Positions 34,501-45,074 of a stretch of DNA of 64,000 nucleotides are shown here, one piece after another. The DNA comes from Anaeramoeba flamelloides (lineage: Eukaryota; Metamonada; Anaeramoebidae): contig JANTQA010000070.1 in NCBI GenBank assembly GCA_027625915.1, forward strand, positions 7,135,001 through 7,199,000, read 5' to 3'. The notes beneath the pieces are model-generated. The model did no database searches and had not been told where the DNA came from. It was given only the letters and a program-made list of their open reading frames with translations. The translations under genes and the position numbers were made by a program. How positions within the stretch are numbered: the first letter of the stretch is position 1; each line of letters opens with the position of its first letter.

Positions 34501-37500
34501 ACTTTTTTTGTAGTTTTAATTGAAAACATGTAAATTTTGGAATTCAAAAAATCGAATCAAATTAAGAAATTGTTTAAATAAAGCTAACTCATCAATTTCA
34601 TAAGCCAAAAGCACAAATTACAAAAAAAAAAATTTAAAGATATTTACAAGATTTCATTTTATTTTTAAAAAATACTATTCCCTTGAAAATATATATATAT
34701 ATATACATATCTAAACTAAATAATAATAATAATAATAATAATAACAATATAATTAATAATAGCATTCTATGATTTTGTTACGAAAATTAAATCAGAGGAG
34801 CTTCATATGAATATTATTGTGACTTATATTGAAGTATTTAATTTGTTAATTACATTAGAATCAAGAATACCAAAAGGCCAGGAATATAGAAAATTACCGT
34901 ATTTAAGGTTATTTTCCAAAATATTTATTGATAATTGCCTTCTCTCTGAAAAATATAAATTAGGGAGGTCATTGTCTTATGGGGGATTATGTTATTTATA
35001 TCGTTATGATCAGTACTCGATCAAAAGAGAAGAATTATATAAATTTTATTCAATTTTAGTTTATGGTTTCAAATTAGAAGATCCATTTATTACCAAAAAT
35101 ATTTTGGACTTTTTTTGTGATTTTTTTAGCTTTTGCTATATTGGATCTTATGGCTTAATAACACAATTTTTAGAATCGATCCAATTTTATTTTTCTCTTT
35201 CACCAACGGTAGAAATTAGTAATCAAACCACAATACATGCGATTATTTTGTTGAGTTCAATTATTAATATTAATGATCAATTTAAAAATTCACCAATTTT
35301 TGATTTTAGTAAGATTGTAAAGGAAAATAACAATAGTTCCCATCAAATATTTTCAAAAACGAAAAGTCTATTAGAAAAAGAATCAATTAAAAGAGAAAAT
35401 CAAATCTTTTTAATCAAAAAATCAAAGGAACAACAAAAATTAGTAAACAGCGAACTAAATAGACAGAAGGATTTAAAATTAGAATGGGTTAATAAAGGAA
35501 TTGAAAAGGAAATTGAAAAAATAAATATTAATAAAATTGAAATTCGAGAAAAGATATTAAATATCCTAAAGATTATTTTAGAAAAATCAAACAAAATTAT
35601 TAAATCAAGAACTGAAGGAGAAAATGTTGGTAAATTAAAAAAATCAATTTCTAATCCTATAAATACAAATCCAAAAACAATTGTAAAAACAGTCAAATAT
35701 GGAATTGAAGCAACAAGTATGGCATTAAATACGTGCTTTGCTTTATGCTTGGCAGAATTGAATTATAAAAAAACTAATCAACAAATTATCTCGAATTGCA
35801 TACGATTATTTATTTCTTATGCAGATTTTTATTTAGAAAGGATTTCTTTAACTGCAAATTCTTGTTTACAGAAATTATTTTATTATTCTAAACAGATAAA
35901 TGCCATTAATAAAGAATTGTTAATTAATTTATTCATTCGTATTTGTGATCGTATATTGACAAATATTAAAAGAATAGAAAATTCGTTTGAAATTAATTTA
36001 AAAATGAAATATAAAAAAAAAGATCGAGAAAAATTTGATAGCAAGTCCGAAATTGAATTACCAAATTATTTGACTTTTTTATTAAAAACTATTCTTGTTT
36101 GTATTGTCTATAATCCCCAGTTTTTTATTGAAAAAATAACTTCTGATTCCATTTTCAACACAATTAGTAAAATATTTAATTTATTAATTACCTTTTGTAA
36201 GCATGTTGCAAAAAATAATAAAAATTTTAAAAATAGCAATAGTAACAATAATATTAACAATACGAATAATTCAACAAATAATAATACGAATAATTCAAAT
36301 AGTAGTAATCAAAGTAAAATTGATGATGATGATGAAATTAATTTAATCCCTGAGGATTATCAAAAGCAATTTTATTTAATTCAAAATACCTTAAATAAAT
36401 TGAATAATGGGTCTGAAAATTCAAATCAAAACCAATTTATCAGAAGTTGTTCTGCAAATAATTTAATTAGAAATTCCAATCTGCTCGATAAAGAATCTCA
36501 ACGACAAAAGGAAAAGCAACAACAAAAGCAAAAGCAACAACAAAAGCCAAAAAAGAAATTTAAAAAATCCTTCTCGAAAAATAAACAGAGTAATAATGAA
36601 ATTGATCAAATGAATAAAGATCAAATAAATGGGTCTCAAATATATAATTCTAATTGCTTTGAAGAAACTTTGAATTTAATTAATTTTATATTAACCCTAT
36701 GGAATAATTATCCAATGGGATATAGTTCTGAAATAGTAGATTCAAAAATAAGGGAATTTGATGATTTGCCTAAAGAATTGATTTCCCACAATGAAAAAAT
36801 TATCAACAAACAACAAAAAAAAAGAAAAATCTCTGATTCTAGAACAAACAAGGAAATATTATCTTCTATTCTAAGTGAAAAAAAAAGATACGATCCAATT
36901 AGTTATTATAAATATTCAAAAATATTTGCCAGTTTAAATTCAATTTTTATTATCCAAGAATTACCTATTGAAAATGGGCACAGATATATTAGATTGATAA
37001 TGAGAAACCCAACTGGGAAATATGTTTGGGATGCATTGTTTAACCCAAACGGTCACAAAATTGGTGATAATAATGGCTTTGACATTGATCAAAAAAGTAC
37101 AAAGAATCAAAATAAACAGGGGAGGGTTAATAATGAGAAAAAGAAAATAATTAAAAAAAAAGAAAATGAAACTGATAATGAGAATACTATTTATATTCGG
37201 AAGGTGGGCGAAATCCCTAAATTTAAAAAGGCAGTCAATAGTACACATCTAGACATGTTAAATGAAATGTTGGATTATTTGGATGAAAATAAAAAAAATG
37301 ATCATAACGAGAACGGAAATGAGAACGAGAATGAGAATGAGAATGAGAAAAATAATGACGACGATGACGACGATGATGATGACGATGATGAAAACAAGAA
37401 TAAAAAAAGGTATAAAGGAAAGGTAAAAGACCAAACAGCTAATGAAGATCTTACTTCAACTGAATCGGAATTTGAAGTGGATTATAATGAAAAGATTAAT

Positions 37501-38886
37501 AATAATAATAATAATTCTCCTCAAAAATCACAAAAAAAGGGAAAATTTGGAATATTAAAAATAAAAAAGGGTAAAAAGAAAGAAAAAAGGAAACAACTAT
37601 TAAGGCAAATTAGAAATATTAATTTAAATAAACAAAGAAAAAATTGGATTACTGAAAAGCAATTTGTTGAATTATCGAATAAAGTGGAAAATAAACAAAC
37701 TAATCAAAAAAATCAATTAAATACAAATTTAAAAAAAAAAATTAAAATTAAAAATAATTACCAAAGTCAGTTAACCAATGATGATAATGATCAAATTGAA
37801 AAGAAATTAGATAATGGTGATGATAATGATAATGACAATGACGATGAAGATGAAGATGAAGATGAAAATGCAAATGAATTATTATTAAACCCATTAAATC
37901 ATTTTCAAAAAATACCCCAAAGACAAAAACCAATTCATTTTTCTCATTTTTGTAGATTATTATTATCTCAATTAGGATTTTTAAATCAAAAAAGAAAATG
38001 GATTTTACTTGAATGGAACACGTCATTGCATAAACTCCTTCATGAATTAGATGAAAAGCCAACAAGATTAATTCATAAAATTAATGTAATTTATGTTGGT
38101 AAAGGGCAAAGAAATGCAAGAGATATTTTAAAGAATGATAAAGGTTCGCCTTCTTTTGAAGAATTTATTTATAGTTTGGGTTGGGAAATAAATATTCAAA
38201 AGCATTTAGGTTATAAAGGCGATCTTCACGAAAATGAATTTTTTAAAAAAAATATTATAAATACTTTATATTATTCAGATTTTGAAAATGAAATTATTTT
38301 CAATATCCCATCAAAAATATTAAATAATTTTGAAAATACCATCGAGAAGGGGAACAAAGGGGAGGTTGGTGAGAAGGGCGATAAGAGTGCAAATGAGAAT
38401 GAGAAGGAGAAGAACGATGAATTAAAGTATAAAAATAAATTAAAGTATATTTCAAATAATTATCTTAATATTATTTGGTCCGAAGATATTAAAGAATACG
38501 ATCCTTCAATTTTTCCTTCCAAATCCCATTTTGTGACTTTTGTTATATATCCTCTACCAAACGGATTCTTTAGAATTCAAATTTTCACAAAACCTGAAAT
38601 TCAAATTTTTGGCCCAATCATCGATGGAATGGTCTTAAATAAAAGAAATTTATCTTATATGATCAGAACTTCTGCTATATTAACAAACACCTTTATTTAT
38701 AAATACTATAAAGGCAATTATCAAAATCCTCATTATGTCAGAAATAATTTAATTTCAGAAATTATTAATCAATATCAAATAAGCAAAAACTTTGACCAAT
38801 ACTTTATACATATAATAACAACACAGGAACCGGAAGATGATATTAAATGCTATGGAAATGTTATTAATAAATTGAAAATTATATAA
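19554..38886 (+). CDS. Ral GTPase-activating protein alpha-like (RapGAP domain), ten exons
   Basis: Exons: 19554-19779, 19955-20065, 20264-20470, 23753-23953, 26463-26680, 29404-29703, 30614-30883, 30988-31052, 31203-31267 and 34763-38886. All introns are GT-AG, every junction keeps phase, and the sum is 5,787 nt (1,928 residues plus stop). The start matches the RalGAP-alpha N-terminus in style (MSKLDSKTIQKKLSFF, then HANVIYSLILDAF). Exon 2 gives FEKLLTSCHKKIKTKWQYRS, exon 3 NNPEIRKTGIRLLLIFIDRL, and exon 5 FRDHCPNILQKDL. The long N-terminal part is a helical-repeat scaffold; the catalytic RapGAP domain is at about residues 1650-1910. In animals RalGAP alpha pairs with a beta subunit to switch off Ral GTPases upstream of TORC1 and the exocyst; no beta subunit lies in this window. 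The short exons 8 and 9 are the least certain, and one more exon may hide in the 3.5 kb last intron. Confidence 0.88.
21740..22120 (-). mobile_element. MITE family C, diverged copy
   Basis: Internal blocks align with 47005-47462. CACTTATTAGAATGATGATT matches ACTTATTAGAATAATGATTA there, and AATTGTTAATATTAGGAAAA matches the reverse complement of the other end. The terminal CTGTTGAGAG is not preserved, so the ends are approximate. Confidence 0.42.
22002..22030 (+). repeat. Short AACCT tandem array
   Basis: Nearly six perfect head-to-tail copies of AACCT (reverse AGGTT, equivalent to TTAGG permuted) lie inside the MITE C copy. The unit equals the arthropod-type telomere repeat, but it is far too short and internal to be a chromosome end. 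Confidence 0.8.
23240..23430 (+). repeat. Dispersed repeat R4, copy 1
   Basis: GGAATTTATTGTTCTTTTCA and the following AGAATTATTTATCAAATCTC align directly with 28393-28440. No ORF or TIR. The ends are vague. Confidence 0.45.
23954..26462 (+). other. RalGAP intron 4
   Basis: The donor is GTTTGT, weaker than its neighbours, and the acceptor is AATAG. Its central kilobase is the largest array of the modular palindromic repeat in the window. Bases 25370-26460 contain nothing recognised. Confidence 0.7.
24500..25370. repeat. Modular palindromic repeat array
   Basis: Hairpin units alternate with direct repeats. One near-perfect palindrome is TAGGTTTTTTTACTTTTTGA (about 24587) facing TTTCAAAAAGTAAAAAAAAC. 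The unit AATCTATTGATTTTCCAAAT plus AAATAGAAAACTCAAAAAAA and CCTAACG is repeated three times in tandem at about 25030-25190. Outer units of the TTTTCCA/TGGAAAA type occur at 24845 and 25285. The array is non-coding. Confidence 0.72.
27230..28315 (+). mobile_element. 0.7 kb TIR element, third copy, interrupted by MITE A
   Basis: The flanks of the nested MITE align with the left and right halves of 4047-4710. The left side includes TACTCAAGAAGTGACTTGTC; the right side includes GACCGACACTTCGAAACTCA and AATTGGAAATTGGGTGTTGG. It is non-coding, and its right TIR is not visible. Confidence 0.62.
27495..27896 (+). mobile_element. MITE family A, best-preserved copy (nested)
   Basis: 402 bp. The left TIR is CCATTTTGGAAAAAAAAGTG and the right TIR ends CTTTTTTTCCACAATGG. 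TA lies immediately outside on both sides (27493-27494 and 27897-27898), consistent with a Tc1/mariner-type target duplication. No ORF, so it must rely on a transposase encoded elsewhere. Confidence 0.82.
28375..28560 (+). repeat. Dispersed repeat R4, copy 2
   Basis: It includes AATTTATTGTTCTTGTCGAG and AATTTTTCATCAAAGCTCTT, which align directly with 23260-23310. The minus-strand 90-codon frame over it has no protein features. Confidence 0.45.
32150..32600 (+). mobile_element. MITE family D (TIR element)
   Basis: Arms of about 55 bases face each other: CTAACAATTCGATTTTAATT with TGTAGAATAGAAGTGAAAAG on the left, and CTTTTCACTTCTATTCTACA with ATTAAAATCGAATTGACAAT on the right. The interior has no ORF. 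It is the only copy in the window. Confidence 0.7.
33430..33640 (+). repeat. Dispersed repeat R2, copy 2
   Basis: ATCAAGTGGTTACCTACTAA and TAACTTGAAAATAAAAAGAA align directly with 7590-7660. The minus-strand 65-codon frame across it is not supported as a gene. Confidence 0.5.
34005..34380 (-). repeat. Dispersed repeat R3, copy 2
   Basis: It is the reverse complement of 10575-10965 over most of its length, for example TTATAAGGTTTCTTGTGAAT against its partner near 10830. Non-coding. Confidence 0.55.
34763..38886 (+). CDS. RalGAP alpha-like gene, exon 10 with the RapGAP catalytic domain
   Basis: This is the terminal exon, phase-1 entry (split GCA), 1,374 residues to the stop. It starts with a conserved helical stretch (LLITLESRIPKGQEYRKL) and continues with armadillo-like helices. 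Then come long Asn-, Gln/Lys-, Glu/Asp- and Lys-rich inserts (about 36220-36600 and 37290-37900) that look like loops grown from simple repeats. The RapGAP domain starts near 38069 (INVIYVGKGQ) and includes FEEFIYSLGWEINIQKHLGY, the catalytic-loop region YISNNYLNIIWSED at 38446-38487, FPSKSHFVTFVIYPLPNGFF, and FGPIIDGMVL near 38609. The Asn of SNN (38455-38457) lines up with the Asn thumb of the family's GND motif, while the flanking Gly and Asp are replaced. Confidence 0.9.
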
Positions 38887-39616
38887 AATATGGTTTGGTT
38901 TTATATATACATATTAATTAATTTTGGTCATCTCATCTTTATAATTATTTATTTTTTTTTTTTTTTTTTATTATTTTTTTGATCCATATTATTTTTTCAG
39001 ATAAATAATAAAAATTGTCAATGGAAATTGTTTTGTTTAGAAAATATTTTTTATTATTATTATTATTCTTTTTTAATCACAAAAAATTTTTAGAGAAAAA
39101 TAATTTTTTTTGTCTTTATTTTTAAAAAAAAATTATTTAAAGTATTAGGATTATTTAAAAGATATATTTTTCATTAATTGAATGTATTTCTTTTAATTTT
39201 TGTTTATTATCTATTTCTCTAAAAATAAAAAAAAATTATTAAAATATCTAAATATTTTAACCAATCATTTCCACAATTTTAATTTTTTAAAATCAAGTTT
39301 TTTTGGTAATTATAATTTTATGTTAAAAATGGTAAATTCGATTCACTAAGATTGAAAAAATTAATTTGAAAAAATAATCAGTTTTTAATTTTTTATACTT
39401 TTTTACTTTTTTCAAAGTTGTTTTTCCAGTTATTTGAGAGGAGGTAAAAGAGAGTAAAAAATTAATATCAAAATTTGTAATCTTGTTACTGATTCGATCT
39501 TGTATAAACTGAACTTGTTCTAACTAAAGCAAATTAAATCTTAAATAAACTAAAGTGATTTGAAGCAAATGAAGTGATTTGAATCGATTCGTCCTATCTC
39601 GGCAATTGTTCGGATT

Positions 39617-39877
39617 CTATATTGATTTAGAATTTTCTTCAACATAAATTTTGCAAAAGCAAGATTTGGGATTCTTGCAAAAAAAAATAAAAAAATGGAA
39701 AAAAAATAATAAAATGTAAAACAAAAAATCTAAAAAAAAATTTGGAAAACACCTTTTTTTTCTTAAAAGCAACACTTTATAAATGTGATCCATCAATAAA
39801 GTTCTAAATCCCATTTCACTTAAAGGTTCCCAGCCAAAGTTGAAAAGTTTATTTATTTTTTTATAAGAATCAATCAT
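39617..39877 (-). CDS. Hypothetical short ORF or orphan exon
   Basis: The first 43 codons, from ATG at 39877 (MIDSYKKINKLFNFGWEPLS...), have mixed composition and GC above the surroundings. After the RKKR codons, at about 39751, a GTGTTT could act as a donor, and the rest of the frame is phenylalanine-rich and looks intronic. No family is recognised. It may be a lone exon, a transposon scrap, or chance. Confidence 0.22.
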   Translation of the reverse strand: MIDSYKKINKLFNFGWEPLSEMGFRTLLMDHIYKVLLLRKKRCFPNFFLDFLFYILLFFFHFFIFFCKNPKSCFCKIYVEENSKSI

Positions 39878-40364
39878 ACTTCAATTGTTTAGTAATAATA
39901 AACTTCAGATTAGAGTCAAGATTCATTAAAATTCAACAAACCATAAATTTTTTTTAAAAAAAAAATCTAAAAAAAATGTTTTAGTCCCTTTCATTGGGGA
40001 GTCTGGTGTAAAATTTCTCAATTACTTTAGAAAAATAAAATTGTTGACAATATGATTTTTTTGAGGAATTTCAAACTATAAAACAAGATTTAAACTTAAA
40101 AATAATATTTCTTCTAGGTTTTGGACATATATCCAAAATTTTAAAGTTTTCAAAAAAGGATAATGAAAATATTAATTTGGAAATCGAAAAATTGAAAATT
40201 ACTCGATCTAAATCTTAATTTTAACCAATTTTAATAAAAACTTCATAATATATAGTCATGGACAGAAAGTTCAAGAATATTTAAGAATTATTAGATAAAA
40301 TAATAATATCAATAAATGGCCGTGTAGCCAGGTGGCATCAAGTGCTGTAGAGTTCTGTTGAGTA

Positions 40365-40735
40365 CAGAAGAGTGCCTATCTTTTCCAAAATTCAAAAGAA
40401 TAGAGAATAATCTAAGATTTTACTCATTTCTTTTAAATTCTGGAAAAGCTAAAGGTGGTTTTCCAATATTCAAGGGAATAGAGTAAAATCAAAGATTTAA
40501 CCCAATTCTTTTAAATTCTGGAAAATATAACTACTTTTTTTTTTTTTTTGATTTGAGAAATTAAAAGAAAATTTTTGAAATTTTCTTTTAATTTCTCAAA
40601 TCAAAAAAAAAAAAAGCTTAATGAGGCATTTATTGAGTTTTTCTGTTTTATCTGAAATTTTTTTTTTTTTTTTTTGGTATAAATAAAAAACTCAAGAAAA
40701 GCTAACGGCTTTAAGGGGAAATTACTCCACCCCTT
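40365..40735. repeat. Modular palindromic repeat block
   Basis: It begins after GAGTTCTGTTGAGTACAGAA, with two TTTTCCA/TGGAAAA units (about 40382-40447 and 40450-40528). A near-perfect palindrome follows (40533-40612, arms GATTTGAGAAATTAAAAGAA and its exact complement). It ends with GCTAACGG at about 40699, the same end motif as the copy at 575-650. Confidence 0.7.
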
Positions 40736-40942
40736 CAAAATTAAAAAAAAAAACAGTAAAAATATTCTCTTTTTAGTTCTATCCAACTATTTTTATAATA
40801 ATTGTAAAAAGTTTTAAGTGAGAGCTGATGATTTAAACATAAATTTCAGAAATGGAAAAGGAGAGTGAATGATTTTCCATTTAAAATTCAAATAACAGTA
40901 GAATTTGAAAAAGGTAACAAAAAAATAGCAACCACATTTATA

Positions 40943-41309
40943 CAAGAGTAAATATGAGTGTTGTAAAAAATAGAGTTTTTGCAATTTTAGAGATAAATAA
41001 AGAGTTCCATGTAATTACCCACAATTTAGTTATAGTAAATATAATACTTGGTTGCTTAATAGCTTTAATAATTTTAATTAAAAAATCGTTTAGTGAACAC
41101 CAATCTTTCAATTTTAAAAAAAAATCATTTTACGATCAAAGTATTGGTATTTACCAAACGATTTTATATTTAAAATTCCATTTGTGCCCAAAAATCAAAA
41201 CGGTTATTTTGTTTTACTCTTATAAAATTGTGGGTAATTACATGGAACTCTTTATTTATCTCTAAAATTGCAAAAACTCTATTTTTTACAACATTCATAT
41301 TTACTCTTG
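40943..41309 (+). mobile_element. TIR element with about 90 bp arms
   Basis: The left arm from CAAGAGTAAATATGAGTGTT is repeated as its reverse complement, ending AACATTCATATTTACTCTTG at 41309. The arms are long enough that both strands show a frame encoding the same 20-odd residues (VVKNRVFAILEINKEFHV); these frames are by-products, not genes. The centre is AT-rich and non-coding. Confidence 0.7.
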
Positions 41310-42235
41310 TGCACCATTTCAAACCAAAGGTAAGGTGTTCCAACCTTAACATTATAATAGGTGTCCGAAAAGAAAATAAAAATACTGATGGATTAGGATT
41401 AATTTTGCCACTTTTTTGTGTAATCTGAAAATTAATGATTATTATTAATCTCAAGATCAACAAGGTTTTTTAAATGTATTAACTTCAACCTATTATCATA
41501 TTTTTATAAATGAGTTACAAATATTTTCTGTCTTTGTTTACAATTTCTCAGTCACTAAAATTAGAATCAATTAATAATGAAAATTTATCTAATCAAACAG
41601 AAGATCAGATGAAAATTTTTTTCTCTTTTAAAGTTCAAACACCCAAAGATAATTTGTGAAGAACACGATTTCATTTACCACTATCTAATTTGATTCCTAA
41701 TTTTCATTGCAAAAATAAAAAGGTTCTTTACAAATTAAAACTACACCGAAGATGATGTTCAATATAAGCAAATGTAAATACAAAAGAGTTTTTCTGCTTG
41801 AATTATGGGTTTATGATTTTTCAATAAGCAAGATTTTTGCTTGTTTAATTCATATTCCCCGTGACTTTATAAGAGCTTTTGTGAGAAATAATTGGTGCTG
41901 TGGTGTGTAAACGAATTTCTTTGATTGAATTTGTGAAATGAAAAAGAATTGTGTTGTTCACCACAAAAAGCCCCAAAAAAATTAAAAAAAAATCGAAAAA
42001 AAAAAGCAAAGAATTGCTTTGAATAAAAAAAAAACAAAAAGAAAAAATAATTTGAATTAGGAAGTAAACATAAAACGATTTATTTACTCTATGGAGGTGA
42101 TAAATTCAAAAAAAATGAAGTCTTTTATTTGTCGAAAACAAAAAAGCTTGCATTCTTTTTGTTGGGAAATTCCAAACAACAAATCAAAATTTGTTTTATG
42201 TGCGTTGAGTTTTTTTTTCTTTATTTGTTGAATGT

Positions 42236-42657
42236 TTATCTAAAACGTCTGGCTTGTCTTTCAGATTCCATAAGAACAAGAATGTCACCTTCTTTAACAG
42301 GTCCTTTGACATTACGAATAAGGTTTCTTGTGTTATCATCAATAAATTCAACACGTACTTGACTTACACCACCTGAGGCTCCAGTTCTTCCAAGGACTTT
42401 TGTGACGGTTACGAGTGTTTTTTCGTCCTAATTGGAGTTGGTTCATCAAAAACAATAAAGAAACAAATGGAAATCAAAAAATGTAAAAAAAAGATCTTTT
42501 TTGTAAAGAAACAAAAGAAGAAGCAGAAAAAAAAAAATAAAAAAGCACTTACTGTTGACTATAGCAAAATATTATTTAAGTGTTGTAATTGATTAATATA
42601 AAATTTAAAAAGGAGTTGAGTTTAAAAGAGGTTGTTTTAAAAGAGAATATTTACCAT
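42236..42657 (-). CDS. RPS28: Small-subunit ribosomal protein eS28
   Basis: Exon 2 (42427-42236) encodes 63 residues starting [20 protein letters not shown], including [20 protein letters not shown] and ending [14 protein letters not shown] before TAA. This matches eS28 end to end. The start codon is most simply an ATG at 42657-42655, directly followed by donor GTAAAT, with acceptor AATTAG before 42427. This gives a 227 bp intron after an exon that codes only the initiator Met, and a 64-residue protein (yeast and human: 67 and 69). eS28 sits in the head/platform region of the 40S subunit near the mRNA exit path. Its high conservation makes the assignment secure. The first exon is inferred from phase and from similarity to N-termini beginning Met-Asp. 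An alternative six-base exon (TCAACA) in the intron would insert Ser-Thr. Confidence 0.93.
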
Positions 42658-43490
42658 TTTTTTTTATATAAATTAATTTTGTGAGATTTGAGTATGAGAT
42701 TAAATAATAAAAAAATGAAATTAGCTCTATTTTTTTTCATTAAGGAAGCAGTAACTTCAAGTATGAAAGTGTGGAATTGTGGAATTGGGTGAAAAGTAGA
42801 GTTAGAATTTGTTGATATCTTTATTCTTGGTTTTTTGATCTCAAACATACTTTATGTTTGAAATGTTATTTGAACAGGATTTCTTACAAATTTATTTCCC
42901 TTTCTAAATTTTATCAGGAAAAATTCATTATGTTTAAATTTTTATCAAAAATAAGGAATTAACGGACTAAGAACCCTAAAGAAATTATTCTAATGAATTA
43001 AATAAAAAATATTATTTAATTTTTGGATCTTGAAATTGAAAAACAAAGGAAAAAAATGATTATTTTAAGACCAAACTTACTTTCAATACTATTGTCAGAA
43101 AAAAATAGTTTTTGTTTAAAGGTTTGATCCATTTTTTATTCATTTTGAAAAAGTTAAAATCGAAAAGATTTCCAAATAAATTCAAAAAAAAATTTCCTTT
43201 GGAAGAAGTAAATAATCTTATTGACAGTAAAGGAAGTGTATTTAATTAAATAACACACTTTTAAAAAATACAATCATAAAGTTTTTGAAATAATCCCAAT
43301 ATCAGAAATATCTTTAATTTCAAAAAAAATACAATAATTATTTTAAACTTGAAAAAAATATAATTTATTTATTCAAGCAACAGTAAAAATCATTTTTTTC
43401 TTTTTATTGAACAAAAAAATAAAAGTAAAAGAACCAAACCATTATTTTAAAAATACTCCCAAAACACTTTTTTAAAACCTGGAAAATTTA

Positions 43491-43682
43491 CAGTCAGTTC
43501 CACTTTTAAGGCACAAACTTTCAACGAAATTTAAGGCCCAATAAAAATCTCAAATTAAGGCACAAAATTCAGATTCTAGTAAAATAAATTTTAAAAAAAA
43601 AAATTACAAATTTTGTGCCTTAATTTGAGATTTTTTTGTTCCTTAAATTTCCTTGAAAGTTTGTGCCTTAAAAGTGGAACTT
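43491..43682 (+). mobile_element. Palindromic MITE family B, copy 3
   Basis: CAGTTCCACTTTTAAGGCAC on the left faces TTGTGCCTTAAAAGTGGAAC on the right, and the inner arm AATCTCAAATTAAGGCACAA is mirrored as well. TA precedes the left end (43489-43490). It is the best-preserved copy; the other two are at 17.7-18.4 kb. Confidence 0.8.
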
Positions 43683-45074
43683 GTGGTAACTTTAATCAAA
43701 AGAAATACTTTTTAATTTGATTGTTATTAATCAAGAATTAATAACCCAATTGTAATTTCTTAGATTGAGTTATTAGCAACACAAAAATTAGATATATCAA
43801 TGGACTTTACAATTATTTCTCATTTTTTTAAAGATTTTCAAACAAATAAAACAATTCAAATAAATAAATCTAATAAAATAAAATAATGGATATTCTCAAA
43901 TAACTGATTTTAACGATTAAAATCCCTTTTTTAGACTCTTAATATTTGAAAAAGAATATTTTCAACGCTTTTAAATCCCAAGAAATTTCCAAATTAATTG
44001 TGAATACAAAAGAAAAGATCATTTTTTTCTAGGTCTTCAAAGGATTTAATATTGAATTTATTTTTTTTTTATTATGAAAATAAGGTTAAAGTTCGAAGGT
44101 CAAAAGTCTAAAAAACCATTAGCAATTTCTAAAAGCGATATTTCATAAAAATCCGGAGGTTTTACAAACTATTTCAATTTTTATTTATTAGAATAGATCA
44201 AAAATGTAAATAATCAAATAAAGATCTGGATCTTGCTCAGAATTTTTTAAGAAAATAAAATCTATTAAAATGATAACTCATTTCTTAAAAGTTGATAAAT
44301 GAGTTTACTTATAAGCTTTACTTGAATATTAATGGAAATAAGTGTCTATTACCACATAAAATAATATAAAAATAATTACTAAGCCATGAAGTAATATCAA
44401 TCATCTTATATTAAATTTTTAAAATAAATATTTTCTCTGTATGAGAAATTTTTTGAATTTTTCTTGGATCTTTTTTTATGATAAATTTTCTTAAATGATT
44501 CACCAAGATAATTGTTTATACACTTAATGTAATCAATAATTTCTTCTCTGTCAAATTGTTGTTTTGAATATTTTCCTATCTCTAGAGAATTTTTGAGTGA
44601 ATTAAATTTTTCAGGAGAAAATTATATCAGTCCTCAATATCTTGAAGAAAATTGTGTATAAAAAAATAAAACAACATATTAAAAAAAGTACATTTTTTGA
44701 GTAAAAATATTTAAATGAACTTAAAAATTCAAATATTTTAAACTATTATTCTCATAATATTATTAAAATCATTATTGAAGCATTTAAATAAATTATTTTT
44801 TCTTTTATGGTTAAGAATTATCTCATTAAGGAAGATAATTTTTCTGAAATTAACACATTTATTCTAATAAAGGCTATTTATCATTTAGAAATGAAAAATA
44901 TGGAAATAATTTATTTATTTATTTATTTTTTATTTATTTAATTCTAGAAAGGGTTAATTAAAGAAAAATCATCATATAAAAAAAGAGAAGAAAAATAATT
45001 AATATATATATATATATATATATAATAAATTTATCATTTTCATAGCCAAATAGAAACTATCTACTGTCGTTATG

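Larger units (their letters stand above)
31268..34762 (+). other. RalGAP intron 9
   Basis: The donor is GTAAGT and the acceptor AATAG. It holds a TIR element (32150-32600), repeat R2 copy 2 (33430-33640), repeat R3 copy 2 (34005-34380) and a TAA microsatellite before the acceptor (about 34720-34745). Animal RalGAP alpha seems to have extra residues at this point, so a missed small exon is possible. Confidence 0.6.
38887..42235. other. Intergenic stretch between RalGAP and eS28
   Basis: It contains T-runs after the RalGAP stop, a weak ORF at about 39767-39877, a palindromic repeat block (40365-40735) and a TIR element (40943-41309). A GC-richer patch at about 41855-41980, downstream of eS28, has no convincing ORF and may be 3' untranslated sequence or a small RNA. 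Confidence 0.5.

Noticed and set aside
40954-41463. Two ORFs of about 100 codons on opposite strands sharing a 20-residue identical stretch
   Set aside because: The shared peptide comes from the two arms of the TIR element at 40943-41309 read in mirror image; no protein features otherwise.
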